NCBI RefSeq assembly: GCF_900091595.1
Contig: NZ_FMCW01000019.1
Span: 101,047 to 165,046 of the forward strand
DNA: 64,000 nucleotides
Direction of reading: 5' to 3'
Source of the DNA: Micromonospora haikouensis
GTDB taxonomy: Bacteria; Actinomycetota; Actinomycetes; Mycobacteriales; Micromonosporaceae
The notes beneath the pieces were generated by a model. It was not told the DNA's origin. It did not search any database and saw only the letters and a list, made by a program, of their open reading frames with translations. How positions within the stretch are numbered: the stretch's first letter is position 1; each line of letters opens with the position of its first letter. Shown piece by piece: positions 36,260 through 44,164 of this stretch. The position numbers and the translations under genes were made by a program.

Positions 36260-37480
36260 ATGGCCACGCCTCAGACCCCCTACGACGCGGTGCTGCACGC
36301 CGCACGCGACGTGACCAGGCTCGACACCGCTCTCGATGCCGAGATGCTCGGCGCGGCGCTGCTCGGCAGCGTCTACTCGGTCGCGGAGACCGACCGGGAG
36401 GCGGCCGTCCGGGAGTTCGTCACGGGCTTCCTCGCCGCCACCTCCCGCCGCCGCACGGCGGCGGCGAGGACCATCCGCTCCGTCTTCGCCGCCCTGGTGC
36501 CCGACGCCGAGGGCGCGGCGAAGGTCAACCCCGGCACCCAGGCCCCGGCCTGGTCCGCGCACCTCGGGCGGGTGCACCTCACCGGCACCTGGAGCTACGG
36601 CGACGTGTACGGCGACCAGACCTCCTACCTCGCCACGTTCGCCTACGACGACGCGGCCGGCGGCCCCGAGCACGCGCTGGTGGCCCTGGTCGACCACAAC
36701 ATCGGCATCACCAAGGACGTCTTCGTGGGCGGCCCGGCGGGACGCATCGTCGAGCAGGTCCGGGAGATGGTCGACGGCGACGAGCTGACGTGGTTCCGGG
36801 AGGAGGACCCGGCCCGGATGCACGGCGAGGTCGGCCGGCACCTGGCCGTCACCGACGACCTGGGCGAGCTGCCCGCCGAAGGGTCCCTCGCCACCGACCG
36901 GGCGCTGGCCGGTGCCCGGCTGGCGCTGCTGCCCCCGCCGACCGCCGGGGCCACCCGGGACGCCGAGCCCCTCTCCGGCGACCAGCGCACGGAACTGGTC
37001 CGGGCGTTCCTCGCCTCGCCCGAGGCCGCCCGCTACGACCTCGACCCGTCCGACGACGCGGGGCTGGCCTCGCTGCACTTCTGCCTCAGCCTGCTGCTCG
37101 ACCACGCGGCGAGCTTCCCCGACGCCGACGCGCTGCGCTGGAGCCCCACGGTCGCCGAGCTGTTCCTGCTCGACTGGGTGCACCGGCGGGCCGTCCTCGA
37201 CATGGACGACGCCGCGATGCTGCCCCGGGTGCTGCGCGGCTGGGCGGCCTACGCGGCCCGGCGCAAGGGGCTGCCGCAGGCGGCGGCGGAGCGTACCGAC
37301 ACGGCCGTCGAGGAGATGATCCCCGAGTTCGCCCGCCTCTACTCCACCGGCGAGCGCCGCAGCCCCGCCACGGCGGCGGTGGCCCAGCTGATGGCCGACG
37401 GGGTGGACCCGGACGACCCGGCCGCCCTCGACGCCTGGATCGAGGCGAACCGGCACCGGCTCGCCGACGACGGGGCCTGA
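36260..37480 (+). CDS. Conserved actinobacterial hypothetical protein
   Basis: 406 aa, soluble, without recognised domain. Conserved-looking segments include SYGDVYGDQTSYLATFAYDD, ALVALVDHNIGITKDVFVGG and LRWSPTVAELFLLDWVHRR, and the C-terminal half is helical. A separate leaderless-type promoter precedes it, so it may be transcribed independently of the upstream GTPase genes. Function unknown. Confidence 0.85.
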   Translation: MATPQTPYDAVLHAARDVTRLDTALDAEMLGAALLGSVYSVAETDREAAVREFVTGFLAATSRRRTAAARTIRSVFAALVPDAEGAAKVNPGTQAPAWSAHLGRVHLTGTWSYGDVYGDQTSYLATFAYDDAAGGPEHALVALVDHNIGITKDVFVGGPAGRIVEQVREMVDGDELTWFREEDPARMHGEVGRHLAVTDDLGELPAEGSLATDRALAGARLALLPPPTAGATRDAEPLSGDQRTELVRAFLASPEAARYDLDPSDDAGLASLHFCLSLLLDHAASFPDADALRWSPTVAELFLLDWVHRRAVLDMDDAAMLPRVLRGWAAYAARRKGLPQAAAERTDTAVEEMIPEFARLYSTGERRSPATAAVAQLMADGVDPDDPAALDAWIEANRHRLADDGA

Positions 37481-37517
37481 CCCGGCACGACCCCGACCGC
37501 GGCGCCTGACCCGGCTC

Positions 37518-37550
37518 GGCCCGGCCCTGGTCGAAGGGCCTGGCCGGGCC
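37518..37550. terminator. Candidate bidirectional terminator
   Basis: GGCCCGGCC pairs with GGCCGGGCC across a 15-nt loop, between the convergent genes ending at 37480 and 37565. Confidence 0.45.
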
Positions 37551-37564
37551 GGCAGGCGGTCCGC

Positions 37565-38152
37565 TCAGGTCAGCGCGCCGTAGACGGCTCCGGCCACCAG
37601 CCCGCCGACCGTCCCGCCGACCAGCACCTGGGGCAGGGTGTGGGCCCGCAACCGCACCCGGGACCAGCCGGCAAGCACCGGCACCGGCACGGCGGCCAAC
37701 AGCGGCGGGCCGAAGGTGAGCACCAGCACCACCACCGCGCCGGCGGCCACGGCCGTGTGGATCGACATCTTCCACCAGTGGCTCACGGTCACCGCCACCA
37801 CGAGCCCCACCACGCCGGCCGCCACCAGCGCCAGCAGCGGGCGGGGGGCACCGAACGCGGCGAGCAGGGCCCAGCCGACCGCCGCCGAGGCGAGCCCGAA
37901 GAGCAGCGGCGTCCGGCGCTGTTCCCGCACACCGACGTGGTGGTCGGTGAGTCGCCCGCGGCGTACCCCGCCGACGATGTACGCGAACGGAATCCCGCTG
38001 GCGAAGACGGTGGCAAGCAGCCCCCAGGCCAGCCCGTGCGCGCCGCCGTTCCCGCCGAACCAGCCGACCAGCATGGTCAACACGGTCACCAGGACGGCGG
38101 GCGCGGTCAGCTCGGTGATCAGGCGGGCGGCGCGCAGCCCCGGGCCGGGCAT
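37565..38152 (-). CDS. PAP2-superfamily-like membrane protein
   Basis: 195 aa with about five membrane helices. PAP2 phosphatase hallmarks are present in altered form: REQRRTP for the first motif, KMSIHT where PSGHT is usual, and SRVRLRAHTLPQ where SRxxxxxHxxxD is usual, so the last Asp is Gln. The His residues are kept, so some activity on lipid phosphates is possible, but the Asp change casts doubt. ATG start at 38152. It is convergent with the gene at 36260. Confidence 0.75.
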   Translation of the reverse strand: MPGPGLRAARLITELTAPAVLVTVLTMLVGWFGGNGGAHGLAWGLLATVFASGIPFAYIVGGVRRGRLTDHHVGVREQRRTPLLFGLASAAVGWALLAAFGAPRPLLALVAAGVVGLVVAVTVSHWWKMSIHTAVAAGAVVVLVLTFGPPLLAAVPVPVLAGWSRVRLRAHTLPQVLVGGTVGGLVAGAVYGALT

Positions 38153-38363
38153 GACGTGGAGGCGCTCTTCTTCCGCTGGGGGACGATCCGGTCTGCTCAG
38201 CCCTGTCGCTCCCCGCCGTGCGGCCCCGGTCGCCGCTTACCGCCGGGCGGCCCCGGTCGCCGCTCGCCGACCTGCGGCCCCGGCCGTCGCTCGCCGGTCT
38301 GCGATCTCGGCCGGGTGCCCGGGCCATCGTCACGCGGGCCGGGCCGGCCGGCGGTGACCGGCC

Positions 38364-39275
38364 TCACCGGGTGGCGGGTGGGCGGTCGTCGCCCACGGCG
38401 GGGCCGACGGGCGAGCCGGTGGTGGGCTGCGGCGGCACGGCCGGAGTCTGCGGCGTCGGGCTGGGGTGGCTGGACGGGGTGGACGCCGGGCGGCGGTGTG
38501 TGGGCGGCCTGGGCACCGCCGTGGGCACGACCGGGGACACCGCAGGAGTGGTCGGGAACGCCGGGGGAGCGACCTGGGGCGCGGTGAGAGCGGTCTCGGG
38601 GACTGGTCCACCGGTCGTCGTCGGGTCGGGGCCGGCGGTGGGCTCCGCGCTCGCGGTCGGCTCGGTGCCCAACGACGGGCTCGGCACCTGGGCCGAGGCG
38701 GAGAGGGTCGCCGTCGGCTCGGTCGGCGGCGTGGTCGGAGGCATGGGTTCCCCGGTCGGCGCCGGGGCCGGGGAGGGGTGCGGCGTCGGGGTGGGGGTCG
38801 GGGTCACGGTGGGCGGCGGGGGCAGGGTAGGCACCCGGGGCGGCGGGCGGTGGACCGCCTCGGGATCCGACCGGTCGGAGGCGGCCGGCACGATCGGCGC
38901 GGGCGCGGGCGGCGGAAGGCCCGGACCGGGCAGCTCGGGCTGCGGCGCCGCGGCCGTGCCCGGCGGGGTCGAGGGGGCGGTCGCGGGCTGGCCGGTCGCC
39001 GGCACGATCACCGGCCCGACGGAACGCGTGGGGATGAACGGGGTGCTGCTGTCGGGGAGTGCGGTGCTGCCCACGGTGGCCGACCCGGTGCTGATGGCGG
39101 CGAGGATCGGCATGGAGGCGGTGCCGGCGAGCAGGGCGACCGTGAAGAGGTATCCGCGCCCGGGGGCACCGGAGCCGGGGGCGCGGTGCGCCCCGACGAC
39201 CCGACGGTAGCTGCCCCCGGCCGCACGGTGCCGGCCGAGCAACGGCACGGTGGGACCCTCACCTGGCTGGGACAC
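38364..39275 (-). CDS. Pro/Thr-rich membrane-anchored protein
   Basis: 303 aa. A short basic N-terminus is followed by a membrane segment (FTVALLAGTASMPILAAI) and then ~230 residues of Pro/Thr/Ala/Ser-rich sequence that should lie outside the cell and may be glycosylated or span the wall. The GTG at 39275 fits best because GAGGAG lies 5 nt upstream; ATG at 39302 is an alternative. Low complexity makes homology search weak. Function unknown. Confidence 0.65.
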   Translation of the reverse strand: MSQPGEGPTVPLLGRHRAAGGSYRRVVGAHRAPGSGAPGRGYLFTVALLAGTASMPILAAISTGSATVGSTALPDSSTPFIPTRSVGPVIVPATGQPATAPSTPPGTAAAPQPELPGPGLPPPAPAPIVPAASDRSDPEAVHRPPPRVPTLPPPPTVTPTPTPTPHPSPAPAPTGEPMPPTTPPTEPTATLSASAQVPSPSLGTEPTASAEPTAGPDPTTTGGPVPETALTAPQVAPPAFPTTPAVSPVVPTAVPRPPTHRRPASTPSSHPSPTPQTPAVPPQPTTGSPVGPAVGDDRPPATR

Positions 39276-39786
39276 GCGCACTCCTCGTCCGTCGTCGATC
39301 ATCGATGCGGGACGGGCGATCCCTCAGGGACCAAAACGGGCATAAACCCATGAAACGCCCGACCGGCATCATCAGCTTGACTCAGTGACGGCCAGTTCAC
39401 CAGGAGCCACCGCGTGTCGACACACAAATTGTCCGGCCCGCCCCGGTCACTCACGATCCTCCGGGGACAGCGGGCCCCACCAGCCACAAACCCGACAGCG
39501 CCCGGAATCCGGGGCGGGCGTACTGTGGGCGCGCTCACCTCCTCTGCCATCATTTGGGGCACGACGGCAACGCAGCCGCGACCTCCGCGCACCCTGCGGC
39601 AGGCGCGGTACGACGCCGGCGCTCCCGAACCGGGTTCGCACGGAATCCGGCTCACGCCGCGCGGCAACCCTCACCGGGGCTAGGCGCGGCCGCCAGGAAC
39701 CAGTCCGGCACCAGCCGGGCGGGTGCACACACTGCGCGGAGCGGGTCACCCCCGGTGCCGGCGCAGACCACGACAGGGAGAGACGG
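39276..39786. other. Long divergent intergenic region upstream of pdhA
   Basis: About 510 bp between the Pro-rich gene (minus) and pdhA (plus). It is less GC-rich near 39303-39450. Candidate promoter elements include TTGACT at about 39376; no clear operator palindrome was recognised beyond a short TGTCGACA at about 39415. Small reading frames here are not supported. Confidence 0.4.
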
Positions 39787-40974
39787 ATGGCAAAGGGCGA
39801 CCCCGGGGTCACCACCACCCGCGGCCGGCGAGCCGCACCCCGTGCCAAGCGAACGGCCGCGACGGCTGGCGGCGACCCGGAACTCGTGCAGCTGCTCACG
39901 CCCGCCGGAGAGCGCGTCGAGAGCGCGTTCGGGCCGGACGGCACGGAGTACCGCGTCGACTTCACCGACGAGGAGTACCGAGGGCTCTACCGCGACCTCG
40001 TCCTGGTCCGCAAGCTCGACGCCGAGGCCACCGCGTTGCAGCGGCAGGGCGAGCTGGGGCTGTGGGCCAGCCTGCTCGGCCAGGAGGCGGCACAGGTCGG
40101 CTCCGGGCGGGCGCTGCGCAGCCAGGACATGGCCTTCCCGACCTACCGCGAGCACGGCGTGCTCTATTGCCGTGGCATCGACCCGATCATGCCGCTCGGC
40201 CTGTTCCGGGGCGTCGACCAGGGTGGCTGGGACCCGAACGAGTTCAAGTTCAACATGTACACGATCGTCATCGGGGCGCAGACCCTGCATGCGACCGGGT
40301 ACGCGATGGGCGTCCACATGGACGGCAAGACCGGCGGCGACGACGGCGAGGCGGTGATCGCCTACTTCGGCGACGGCGCGACCAGCCAGGGCGACGTGAA
40401 CGAGGCGTTCGTCTGGGCCAGCGTCTTCAACGCCCCGCTGGTGTTCTTCTGCCAGAACAACCAGTACGCCATCTCCGAGCCCCTGGAGCGGCAGACCCGC
40501 GTCCCGCTCTACCAGCGGGCGCGCGGCTTCGGCTTCCCCGGCGTACGGGTGGACGGCAACGACGTGCTCGCCTCGTACGCGGTGACCCGGCACGCGCTGG
40601 ACAACGCGCGGCACGGCCAGGGCCCGAGCCTGATCGAGGCGTACACCTACCGGATGGGGGCGCACACCACCTCCGACGACCCGACCCGCTACCGGATCGC
40701 CAGCGAGGTCGAGGCCTGGCAGGCCAAGGACCCGATCGCCCGGATGAAGGCGTTCCTGGAGAAGCAGAAGATCGCCGACGGGTCGTTCTTCGCCGAGGTC
40801 GACGAGCAGGCCCGAGCCGAGTCGGTGCACCTGCGCGAGCGGGTGCTCGCCATGCCCGACCCCGAGCCGGTGACGATGTTCGACCACGTCTACCCGCACG
40901 GGTCCCCGGAGCTCGACGAGCAGCGGGCGCAGTTCAGCCGCTACCTGGAGTCGTTCGAAGGGAGCGCCCACTGA
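39787..40974 (+). CDS. pdhA: 2-oxoacid dehydrogenase E1 component, alpha subunit
   Basis: 395 aa. The thiamine diphosphate motif is complete: YFGDGATSQGDVNEAF begins it and CQNNQYAIS ends it. The protein decarboxylates a 2-oxoacid and passes the acyl group to E2 lipoyl groups. The gene order E1alpha-E1beta-E2 without E3 is that of the actinobacterial operon annotated either pdhABC or, after work in Mycobacterium, branched-chain bkdABC; substrate cannot be settled by sequence. ATG at 39787 has GGGAG upstream. Stop and next start share one base (TGATG). Confidence 0.93.
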   Translation: MAKGDPGVTTTRGRRAAPRAKRTAATAGGDPELVQLLTPAGERVESAFGPDGTEYRVDFTDEEYRGLYRDLVLVRKLDAEATALQRQGELGLWASLLGQEAAQVGSGRALRSQDMAFPTYREHGVLYCRGIDPIMPLGLFRGVDQGGWDPNEFKFNMYTIVIGAQTLHATGYAMGVHMDGKTGGDDGEAVIAYFGDGATSQGDVNEAFVWASVFNAPLVFFCQNNQYAISEPLERQTRVPLYQRARGFGFPGVRVDGNDVLASYAVTRHALDNARHGQGPSLIEAYTYRMGAHTTSDDPTRYRIASEVEAWQAKDPIARMKAFLEKQKIADGSFFAEVDEQARAESVHLRERVLAMPDPEPVTMFDHVYPHGSPELDEQRAQFSRYLESFEGSAH

Positions 40975-41963
40975 TGGCCACGGAGACGCTCACCCTCGGC
41001 AAGGCCCTCAACGCCGGCCTGCGCCGGGCCCTGGAGCACGACCAGAAGGTCGTCATCATGGGCGAGGACGTCGGCAAGCTCGGCGGCGTGTTCCGGATCA
41101 CCGACGGCCTGCAGAAGGACTTCGGCGACCAGCGGGTGATCGACACCCCGCTGGCCGAGTCCGGCATCATCGGCACCGCGGTCGGCCTGGCCATCCGCGG
41201 CTTCCGCCCGGTCTGCGAGATCCAGTTCGACGGCTTCGTCTACCCCGCGTACGACCAGATCGTGTCGCAGGTGGCGAAGATGCACTACCGCTCGCAGGGC
41301 AAGGTGCGCATCCCGATGGTGATCCGCATCCCGTACGGGGGCGGCATCGGCGCGGTCGAGCACCACTCGGAGTCGCCGGAGGCGTACTTCGCGCACACCG
41401 CCGGCCTGAAGGTCGTGACCTGCGCCAACCCGCAGGACGCGTACTGGATGATCCAGCAGGCGGTCGCCTCGGACGACCCGATCGTCTTCCTGGAGCCGAA
41501 GCGGCGCTACTGGGAGAAGGGCCCGGTCGACCTGGAGGCCCCGCTGTCGGCGGCGTACCCGCTGCACTCGGCCCGGGTGGCGCGGGCCGGCACGGACGCC
41601 ACCGTCCTGGCGTACGGGCCGATGGTGCGGACCTGCCTGGACGCGGCGGCCGCCGCGGCCGAGGACGGCCGGGAGCTGGAGGTCGTCGACCTGCGCACGC
41701 TCTCCCCGCTGGACCTCACCGCCGTGTACGAGTCGGTGCGGCGCACCGGCCGGTGCGTGGTGGTGCACGAGGCCCCGGGCAACCTGGGTCTGGGCGCGGA
41801 GATCGCCGCCCGGGTCACCGAGGAGTGCTTCTACTCGCTGGAGGCCCCGGTGCTGCGGGTGACCGGCTTCGACACCCCCTACCCGGCGTCCCGGGTGGAG
41901 GAGGAGTACCTGCCGGACCTCGACCGGGTGCTCGACGCCGTCGACCGCGCCTTCGGGTGGTGA
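40974..41963 (+). CDS. 2-oxoacid dehydrogenase E1 component, beta subunit
   Basis: 329 aa. Beta-subunit motifs are clear: GEDVGKLGGVFRITDGL, DTPLAESGIIGTAVGLA, FDGFVYPAYDQIVSQ and VVHEAPGNLGLGAEIAA. It forms the alpha2beta2 E1 with the upstream gene. The ATG overlaps the E1alpha stop (TGATG) and the stop overlaps the E2 start (GTGA), so all three are translationally coupled. Confidence 0.95.
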   Translation: MATETLTLGKALNAGLRRALEHDQKVVIMGEDVGKLGGVFRITDGLQKDFGDQRVIDTPLAESGIIGTAVGLAIRGFRPVCEIQFDGFVYPAYDQIVSQVAKMHYRSQGKVRIPMVIRIPYGGGIGAVEHHSESPEAYFAHTAGLKVVTCANPQDAYWMIQQAVASDDPIVFLEPKRRYWEKGPVDLEAPLSAAYPLHSARVARAGTDATVLAYGPMVRTCLDAAAAAAEDGRELEVVDLRTLSPLDLTAVYESVRRTGRCVVVHEAPGNLGLGAEIAARVTEECFYSLEAPVLRVTGFDTPYPASRVEEEYLPDLDRVLDAVDRAFGW

Positions 41964-43462
41964 GCGGGGTGTCGCGGATCAAGGAGTTCAACCTGCCCGA
42001 CCTGGGCGAGGGGCTGACCGAGGGCGAGATCCTCGCCTGGCTGGTCAAAGAGGGCGACACGATCGAGCTGAACCAGCCGATCGTGGAGGTGGAGACGGCG
42101 AAGGCGGCCGTCGAGATTCCCGCGAAGTGGGCCGGCCAGGTGCGGTCGATCTTCCACCCGGAGGGGAGCACGGTCGAGGTCGGCACGCCGATCATCGCGA
42201 TCGACACCGACCCGGGCGCGGGCCCGGTCGAGGCGTCGACGACGGGCGCGCCGGCCGCCGACCTGCCGACCCCGTCGGCGGCGTCCCTGGCCGCCGTCGA
42301 GATCGCGCCCGAGGAGGGCATGGTCGAGCCGGGGCTGATCGGCGGCGTGGCGCCGGGCGGGCGCACCGCCGTGCTGGTCGGCTACGGCCCGCGCAACGCG
42401 CCGGCCAAGCGCCGCCCGCGCAAGGGCGCGTCCCCGGAGCGGCCCGCCACCCCGGCGGCCTCCGTTCCGCCCGCGCCAGCCCCGGCGCCCGTCCCCGCGG
42501 CGGCACCGGTCACGGCAGCGGCACCGGTCACGGCGGCGACGACCGTGAACGGCAACGGGCGGCCCGGCGGGCTGGTGCTGGCCAAGCCGCCGGTGCGCAA
42601 GCTCGCCAAGGACCTCGGCGTGGACCTCGGCTCGCTGAGCGGGTCGGGGCCGCTGGGCTCGATCACCCGGGAGGACGTACAGCGGGCGGCGAGCGGGACC
42701 GCGACGGCGGCCGAGCCGCCGACGGTCGCGGCACCGGCCACGTCGGCCGCGGCCTTCGGCGCCGACCGCGAGCAGCGCATCCCGGTCAAGGGGGTACGCA
42801 GGCTCACCGCCGAGAACATGTCCCGCTCGGCCTTCACCGCGCCGCACGTGACGGAGTTCCTGACCGTCGACGTGACCCGGACGATGAAGGCCCTGGACCG
42901 GCTGCGGGGCCGGCGGGAGTGGCGCGACGTGCGGGTCTCGCCGCTGCTGCTGGTCGCCAAGGCGGTGCTGCTGGCGGTACGCCGGCACCCGATGGTCAAC
43001 TCGACGTGGGCCGGCGACGAGATCGTCGTCAAGGAGTACGTCAACCTGGGCATCGCGGCGGCCACGGAGCGCGGCCTGATCGTGCCGAACATCAAGGACG
43101 CCGGCCGACTCACGCTGCGTGAGCTGGCGGACGCGCTGACCGACCTGGTGCAGACGGCGAAGGCCGGCCGGACCTCGCCGGCGGACATGTCCGGCGGCAC
43201 GCTGACGATCACCAACGTCGGGGTGTTCGGGGTGGACACCGGCACGCCGATCCTGCCCCCGGGCGAGTCGGCGATCCTGGCGTTCGGCGCGGTCCGCGAG
43301 ATGCCGTGGGTGCACAAGGGCAAGGTCCGCCCACGTCAGGTGACCACGCTGGGTCTCTCCTTCGATCACCGGATCATCGACGGCGAACTCGGCTCGAAGT
43401 TCCTCCGCGACATCGGGGACTTCCTGGCCGATCCGGAGGCAGCGCTGCTCGCCTGGACCTGA
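41960..43462 (+). CDS. Dihydrolipoamide acyltransferase (E2)
   Basis: 500 aa. One N-terminal lipoyl domain with the modified Lys in VEVETAKAAVEIP (Lys about 48), a Pro/Ala linker, a peripheral-subunit-binding domain (VRKLAKDLGVDLGSLSGSGP) and a catalytic domain with the active-site SFDHRIIDGE near the C-terminus. E2 transfers acyl groups from E1 to CoA and forms the complex core. GTG start overlaps the E1beta stop; a second GTG nine bases later is possible. Confidence 0.95.
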   Translation: MSGVSRIKEFNLPDLGEGLTEGEILAWLVKEGDTIELNQPIVEVETAKAAVEIPAKWAGQVRSIFHPEGSTVEVGTPIIAIDTDPGAGPVEASTTGAPAADLPTPSAASLAAVEIAPEEGMVEPGLIGGVAPGGRTAVLVGYGPRNAPAKRRPRKGASPERPATPAASVPPAPAPAPVPAAAPVTAAAPVTAATTVNGNGRPGGLVLAKPPVRKLAKDLGVDLGSLSGSGPLGSITREDVQRAASGTATAAEPPTVAAPATSAAAFGADREQRIPVKGVRRLTAENMSRSAFTAPHVTEFLTVDVTRTMKALDRLRGRREWRDVRVSPLLLVAKAVLLAVRRHPMVNSTWAGDEIVVKEYVNLGIAAATERGLIVPNIKDAGRLTLRELADALTDLVQTAKAGRTSPADMSGGTLTITNVGVFGVDTGTPILPPGESAILAFGAVREMPWVHKGKVRPRQVTTLGLSFDHRIIDGELGSKFLRDIGDFLADPEAALLAWT

Positions 43463-43481
43463 CGGGTAACCGACACCAGCC

Positions 43482-43523
43482 ACGGCCGGTGTGCCACGGG
43501 TGAACGCCCGGCACACCGGCCGT
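43482..43523 (+). terminator. Terminator after the 2-oxoacid dehydrogenase operon
   Basis: A perfect 14-bp stem (43482-43495 with 43510-43523) and a 14-nt loop, 20 bp after the E2 stop. Confidence 0.75.
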
Positions 43524-43683
43524 TGCCGTTGGAAGAAGAAAGCACCGTCACCCGACCTCGTTGACCTACGATCCTTAGGCAGGTGTCTCAGCTCACCTAC
43601 TAATCGTTGGAAGTTCGGGGCTGGATGCGGTTCAATTGAGTCATCAAGGGGCCGACAACCGAATAGCCAGGAGGAGAACCCAG

Positions 43684-43821
43684 ATGAGCATGATCGAGCG
43701 AATCCGCAACCGCCGCGACGCCAACCGCCGGGCCCGTGCCATCGAGCACGCCCTGCGCTCCGCCAACTCGCCCGCGGTCCGCGAGGAGCTTCTCGCCATC
43801 GCCCAGCGTCACATGAGCTGA
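43684..43821 (+). CDS. Small basic protein, 45 aa
   Basis: 45 aa, Arg/Ala-rich and predicted helical (MIERIRNRRDANRRARAIEH; SPAVREELLAIAQRHMS). It has a very strong Shine-Dalgarno (AGGAGGAGAA) 6 nt before the ATG at 43684, and it lies between two terminators, so it forms its own small transcript. The positive charge could allow nucleic-acid binding. Function unknown, but the regular spacing and codon use support a real gene. Confidence 0.75.
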   Translation: MSMIERIRNRRDANRRARAIEHALRSANSPAVREELLAIAQRHMS

Positions 43822-44164
43822 CGCCCCACACTTTTCTCACCCTCCTCCAGTTCGACGACCCGCCCGGTTCGCCCGGGCGGGTCGTCGGCGTTTCGGGCCT
43901 ATTGACACCGGGATTCCGCCTCGCCGCACCGCCCGGTACGGTGGGGCTCGGTCGTCAACCGCCCGCCCGGACCCCGTCGTGCCGATAGAAGCTGCTCGAC
44001 ACCGTCCGACGACGCGGAGTGACGGCCGGTGCTCCCCGGATGCCGCGGGCGGCCACCGGATACGGTGCGGGGAGTCCCCACGGTCGGCACCGCCGGCCAC
44101 ACCGGCACCCACGCCGACGCACCGTCGGCATCGGCGGCCGACATGTGATGGAGGAGGCGCACCG
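43822..44164. other. Intergenic region between the small ORF and the Pro-rich membrane protein
   Basis: 343 bp holding a terminator (43853-43887) and a TTGACA -35-like hexamer at 43902-43907 that lacks a good -10 partner. No gene or other structure is supported between 43890 and 44160. Confidence 0.4.
43853..43887 (+). terminator. Strong hairpin terminator
   Basis: A 15-bp perfect stem around a TTCGC loop, 32 bp after the small basic protein gene. Confidence 0.8.
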
